From the NCBI GenBank assembly GCA_003452915.1, contig DMMZ01000007.1, positions 17,436 through 26,014 of the forward strand: a DNA stretch of 8,579 nt, read 5' to 3'. Under the pieces are notes generated by a model. That model was not told the origin of the DNA. It did not search any database and saw only the letters and a program-made list of their open reading frames with translations. Source of the DNA: Clostridiales bacterium. GTDB lineage: Bacteria; Bacillota; Clostridia; Oscillospirales; CAG-382. Positions 6,010 to 8,579 of the stretch are shown piece by piece (within the stretch, counting starts at the first letter, position 1; the number at the start of each line of letters is the position of its first letter). Position numbers and translations under genes: made by a program.

Positions 6010-6777
6010 TTATATCAAAGAAGCACTGTCGGAATCAAGGTAAAGAACCGCATTGCTATGGTTACGAAGTACGGTTGCAGGGCATTTTTCACTGATCGGT
6101 CCTTCAAGCGTTGCTTTTACCGCATTTGCCTTAGTCTTTGCAGGAACCATGCAAAAAATGTATTCGGGTGCAATTAGTGTTGGAATTGTAAGCGTCAAGG
6201 CATATTTCGGAACATCCTCAAGTTTTTTAAAACAGCCGTCGTTTACCTGCTGCATCCGGCAAACCTCGTCAAGCGAGACAACCTTAACCACTTTTTCATC
6301 ATTAAAATCTGCAACATGAGGATCGTTAAACGCTATATGTCCGTTCTCTCCGATACCCATGCAGACAATATCGCAGGGATGTTTTTTAAGTAGTTCTGTA
6401 TAACGCTCACATTCGGTTTCGGCATCTTGAGCAGAGGAATCGATAGTATTTACCGAATTAAAAGGTACTTTATCAAAGATGGCTCTTCTCAGAAAATTAC
6501 CGAAGCCCTGAGGTGCATCAGATGGCAATCCAATATATTCGTCCATATGAAAGGCGTTTATCTTTGAAAAATCGATGCTTTTGTCATTGATTAAAGCTGC
6601 AAGAAACTCATTCTGAGAAGGAGCAGCGGCAAAAATCATATTTATATCGCCTTTTTTTTCAATAAGTGCGTTAATTGCTTCTGCAGCTTCTTTTGCGGCG
6701 GCTACACCCATTTCCGTTCTTGTTTGGTATACCTTGTAAGTCAGCTTGTCACTTTTTCCAGATTTAATTATATCCAT
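6010..6777 (-). CDS. nagB: Glucosamine-6-phosphate deaminase, divergent NagB subgroup
   Basis: A 255-residue cytosolic enzyme of the glucosamine/galactosamine-6-phosphate isomerase family, predicted to turn glucosamine-6-phosphate into fructose-6-phosphate and ammonia. FHMDEYIG at 76-83 carries the catalytic D79. GIGENGHIAFNDP at 141-153 holds H147, but classical NagB has an NEP or D-G-H pattern here: N145 stands where E. coli has D141, and D152 where E. coli has E148. The phosphate loop reads AAAPSQNEFL instead of the usual GxATGSTP, so this is a separate branch of the family. Its start lies inside the end of nagA (14-base overlap), with AAAGGGA at 6783-6789 giving 6-base spacing. The nagA neighbour supports the deaminase role. 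Lactonase or another sugar-phosphate isomerase activity remains possible. Confidence 0.85.
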   Translation of the reverse strand: MDIIKSGKSDKLTYKVYQTRTEMGVAAAKEAAEAINALIEKKGDINMIFAAAPSQNEFLAALINDKSIDFSKINAFHMDEYIGLPSDAPQGFGNFLRRAIFDKVPFNSVNTIDSSAQDAETECERYTELLKKHPCDIVCMGIGENGHIAFNDPHVADFNDEKVVKVVSLDEVCRMQQVNDGCFKKLEDVPKYALTLTIPTLIAPEYIFCMVPAKTKANAVKATLEGPISEKCPATVLRNHSNAVLYLDSDSASLI

Positions 6778-7975
6778 TATTATCCCTTTCGAATATTACT
6801 TTTCCGTTTGAAATGGTCATTTCTACATTAATATTATCGTCAAAAATCGTGAAATCCGCGTCGAATCCTGCGGAAAGCACACCTTTTGTCTTTAAATTTA
6901 CAAGTTTGGCAGGTGTCATAGTCATCATTCGGACAGCGTCGCAGATATCGACTGAAGCTAATTTTACCATATTGCGAACCAATCTGTCTGTTGTGGCTAC
7001 GCTTCCGCCAAAAGCTTTGCGGTCAGCAAGCTTAGCAACTCCGTCCTCTATGTAAACGGTAAAACCGTTTTTTAATGAGCCGAGTATTGTCTCACCTTCT
7101 GTCTGTCCTGCACCTCTCATTGCGTCGGTTATAAGAGCAACCTTGCCTGCACCTTTGGTTCTATAAACATACTTTAACATAGAGGGTGGCAGATGACAGC
7201 CGTCAGCGATAACCTCTACATCAAAGTCCTCAAGCATATATCCGCTCTCAATAAGTCCTGGATAGCGGAAGCCGTCCTTGCGAACAAGAGTACTCATTCC
7301 GCTGTAAAAGTGTGTAAGCAGGGTATAGCCGCTCTCATAGGCTTCGATAGCTTGTTCATAAAGTGCATCGGAATGTCCTATCGAAGCTGTTATACCAAGT
7401 TTTTTAAGCTCTGTTCCCAACTCCAAAGCACCTACAAGTTCGGGTGCGACCGACCAGCGCAAAATCTTGTTCTTTCCAGCTTCGAGGATCTTTGTATAAT
7501 GCTCTTTTTTAGGAAGTTTTAGGTAATTTTCATCCTGTGCGCCTTTTTGTTCTTTTGAAAAATAAGGGCCTTCGAGGTGTAACCCTGCAAGAAAAGAACC
7601 GTCGTTTTCTGTGTTTTTTGCTTTTTCGAACACTTCGAACACTTCAAAAAGCTCCTCGTCGGGGCAGGTAAGAGTGGTCGGAAGCAGAGTTGCAGTTCCG
7701 TGTGAAGCGTGCAGCCTTGCCGCTCCCAAAAAGGCATCGACGGTACCGTCCATAAAATCATGACCTCCACCGCCGTGTACGTGTATATCTATAAAGCCCG
7801 GTGCAACAAACTTGCCCGAGCAGTCAATTACGTTGTAAAAACTATCGTCGTTTTTTTGTACACCGACATAAATTATACGGCTGCCGCTTTTGTTATCGGC
7901 TTCAAAGCAGGCCTCGCCGTTATTAATAACTCGCATTGGAGTAATGATATTTCCTTTAATCTTATATAAAGACAT
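6764..7975 (-). CDS. nagA: N-acetylglucosamine-6-phosphate deacetylase
   Basis: A 403-residue cytosolic amidohydrolase that removes acetate from N-acetylglucosamine-6-phosphate, feeding NagB and cell-wall or chitin sugar recycling. The TIM-barrel motifs appear in order: HVHG at 65-68, LHLEGPYF at 132-139 with metal ligand E135, GHSDA at 200-204 with H201, THFYSGMS at 221-228 with H222, DGCHLPP at 258-264, and ITDAMRGAG at 282-290 with catalytic D284. THFYSGM replaces the common THLFNAM. The end (PAKLVNL ... KGVLSAGFDADFTIFDD) is the usual urease-like beta domain. AGAGG at 7981-7985 gives 5-base spacing to the ATG. It follows ispF by 18 bases and overlaps nagB by 14, so the three genes form one operon. 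Confidence 0.95.
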   Translation of the reverse strand: MSLYKIKGNIITPMRVINNGEACFEADNKSGSRIIYVGVQKNDDSFYNVIDCSGKFVAPGFIDIHVHGGGGHDFMDGTVDAFLGAARLHASHGTATLLPTTLTCPDEELFEVFEVFEKAKNTENDGSFLAGLHLEGPYFSKEQKGAQDENYLKLPKKEHYTKILEAGKNKILRWSVAPELVGALELGTELKKLGITASIGHSDALYEQAIEAYESGYTLLTHFYSGMSTLVRKDGFRYPGLIESGYMLEDFDVEVIADGCHLPPSMLKYVYRTKGAGKVALITDAMRGAGQTEGETILGSLKNGFTVYIEDGVAKLADRKAFGGSVATTDRLVRNMVKLASVDICDAVRMMTMTPAKLVNLKTKGVLSAGFDADFTIFDDNINVEMTISNGKVIFERDNNGYN

Positions 7976-7993
7976 AAATACCTCTGTGAAAAT

Positions 7994-8485
7994 TTATTCT
8001 GAATAAATTAAAGCAATCGAATGTGCGGCAATACCTTCTTTTGCTCCGGTAAAGCCAAGACCTTCTTCAGTAGTTGCCTTAACACTTATATTATCTTTTG
8101 AAACACCTATTACGGATGCGATATTTTGTATCATTTCGGGAATAAAGGGTGCAAGTTTTGGTTTTTGAGCTATAATTGTTGAATCTATATTTCCAACTTT
8201 ATAGCCTTTTTCATTCAATAATACTTTAACTTTTCCAAGTAAAATCAATGACGAAACACCCTTAAAACTGCCGTCATTATCAGGAAAATGATATCCTACG
8301 TCTCGTAGGGAAGCTGCTCCAAGCAAAGAATCACAAATTGCATGCAACAAAACATCGGCATCCGAATGACCGTCAAGTCCGGTTTCGTGTGGAATTTCAA
8401 CTCCACCCAAAATTAACTTTCTGTCCGTAACAAGGCGGTGTACGTCATATCCATGTCCGATTCGAAAGGTATTCAAAATTATCAC
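7994..8485 (-). CDS. ispF: 2-C-methyl-D-erythritol 2,4-cyclodiphosphate synthase
   Basis: This enzyme of the MEP isoprenoid pathway cyclises CDP-methylerythritol 2-phosphate to methylerythritol cyclodiphosphate with loss of CMP. I place the start at GTG 8485, giving 163 residues against about 155-160 usual. RIGHGYDVHRL at 8-18 carries zinc ligands D14 and H16, HSDADVLLHA holds H48 (the same spacing as D8/H10/H42 in E. coli), and SVKATTEEGLGFTG is the family signature. AAAGGA at 8489-8494 sits 3 bases before this GTG; TTG at 8476 (160 residues, 12-base spacing) is the main alternative. A longer in-frame start at GTG 8539 would be coded by the structured repeat and has no homology support. It is the first gene of the ispF-nagA-nagB operon within the window; no ispD is adjacent here. 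Confidence 0.95.
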   Translation of the reverse strand: MIILNTFRIGHGYDVHRLVTDRKLILGGVEIPHETGLDGHSDADVLLHAICDSLLGAASLRDVGYHFPDNDGSFKGVSSLILLGKVKVLLNEKGYKVGNIDSTIIAQKPKLAPFIPEMIQNIASVIGVSKDNISVKATTEEGLGFTGAKEGIAAHSIALIYSE

Positions 8486-8488
8486 CAA

Positions 8489-8494
8489 TCCTTT
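8489..8494 (-). promoter_or_regulatory. Ribosome binding site of ispF
   Basis: AAAGGA on the - strand, immediately after the end of structured repeat copy B. It favours an ispF start at GTG 8485 or TTG 8476 over the in-frame GTG at 8539 inside the repeat. Confidence 0.55.
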
Positions 8495-8500
8495 GTCTAT

Positions 8501-8579
8501 AGCGGGAATTGTGTGTTTTTGGCGTAGCCAAAATTTCACTCACTCTGAGTGAAAAACACAAAACCGTAGTTTGAAAGAT
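8501..8579 (-). repeat. Structured repeat element, copy B (leader of the ispF-nag operon)
   Basis: The ends AGCGGGAATTGTG (8501-8513) and CACAAAACCGT (8557-8567) are identical to copy A; beyond them GTTTGAAA (8569-8576) parallels GTTTAAAA of copy A. The 43-base interior is unlike that of copy A but folds the same way. P1 is 8509-8514 with 8556-8561 (6 bp). P2 is 8517-8523 with 8527-8533 (7 bp, loop GTA). P3 is 8534-8542 with 8546-8554 (9 bp, loop CTC). It ends 15 bases before the chosen ispF start, so it probably lies in the 5' leader. The copy may continue past the window edge. Confidence 0.7.

Noticed and set aside
6010..6777. NagB homologue as 6-phosphogluconolactonase
   Set aside because: FHMDEYIG and the catalytic-loop histidine fit the deaminase side of the family better, and the overlapping nagA gene supports amino-sugar metabolism.
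8486..8539. An 18-residue N-terminal extension of ispF starting at GTG 8539
   Set aside because: Those codons are the P2/P3 arms and end of structured repeat copy B, the encoded residues do not resemble IspF, and a ribosome binding site lies further downstream at 8489-8494.
5795..8579. Reading the two repeats as integron attC sites or a CRISPR
   Set aside because: The ends lack the attC core pattern GTTRRRY/RYYYAAC, there are only two copies 2.7 kb apart, and no integrase or cas gene is present.

Overview
The window looks like a chromosomal piece of a low-GC Gram-positive anaerobe, most likely a clostridial gut or rumen bacterium of the Ruminococcaceae/Oscillospiraceae type. The reasons are AT-rich intergenic DNA, strong AGGAGG-type ribosome binding sites, a secreted dockerin protein, a YmfF/YmfH-type M16 peptidase pair, and an Lgt of the Firmicutes type. 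This placement is an inference from gene content; no marker gene fixes the species.

Layout. Positions 1-1208 are read on the + strand: the 3' end of a probable Gfo/Idh/MocA-family oxidoreductase (1-207), a small secreted dockerin protein (234-785), a hairpin terminator (808-848), a consensus-like promoter (851-879), and a short Cys-rich membrane protein (905-1108) whose second half seems to continue in another frame (1092-1208). A perfect 12-bp hairpin (1228-1254) separates this from the convergent - strand genes.

From 1272 to 8579 everything is on the - strand, in two tight operons. The operon read from 5769 to 1272 is ymfF-like, ymfH-like, lgt, folD, with gaps of 2, 23 and 9 bases. It joins a split M16 peptidase pair, the first enzyme of lipoprotein maturation, and one-carbon folate metabolism. 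The operon read from 8485 to 6010 is ispF, nagA, nagB. It joins an isoprenoid (MEP pathway) enzyme with the two steps that turn N-acetylglucosamine-6-phosphate into fructose-6-phosphate. Its upstream end lies outside the window.

The most interesting signal is non-coding. Just upstream of each operon's first gene (5795-5885 and 8501-8579) lies a copy of a short element with nearly identical ends (13 and 11 identical bases) and unrelated interiors. In both copies the interior folds into the same plan: a closing stem enclosing two perfect hairpins. Both hairpin arms have changed together, as expected of a conserved nucleic-acid structure. I do not recognise it as a known RNA or repeat family. 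It could be a 5'-leader RNA or a small mobile or palindromic repeat.
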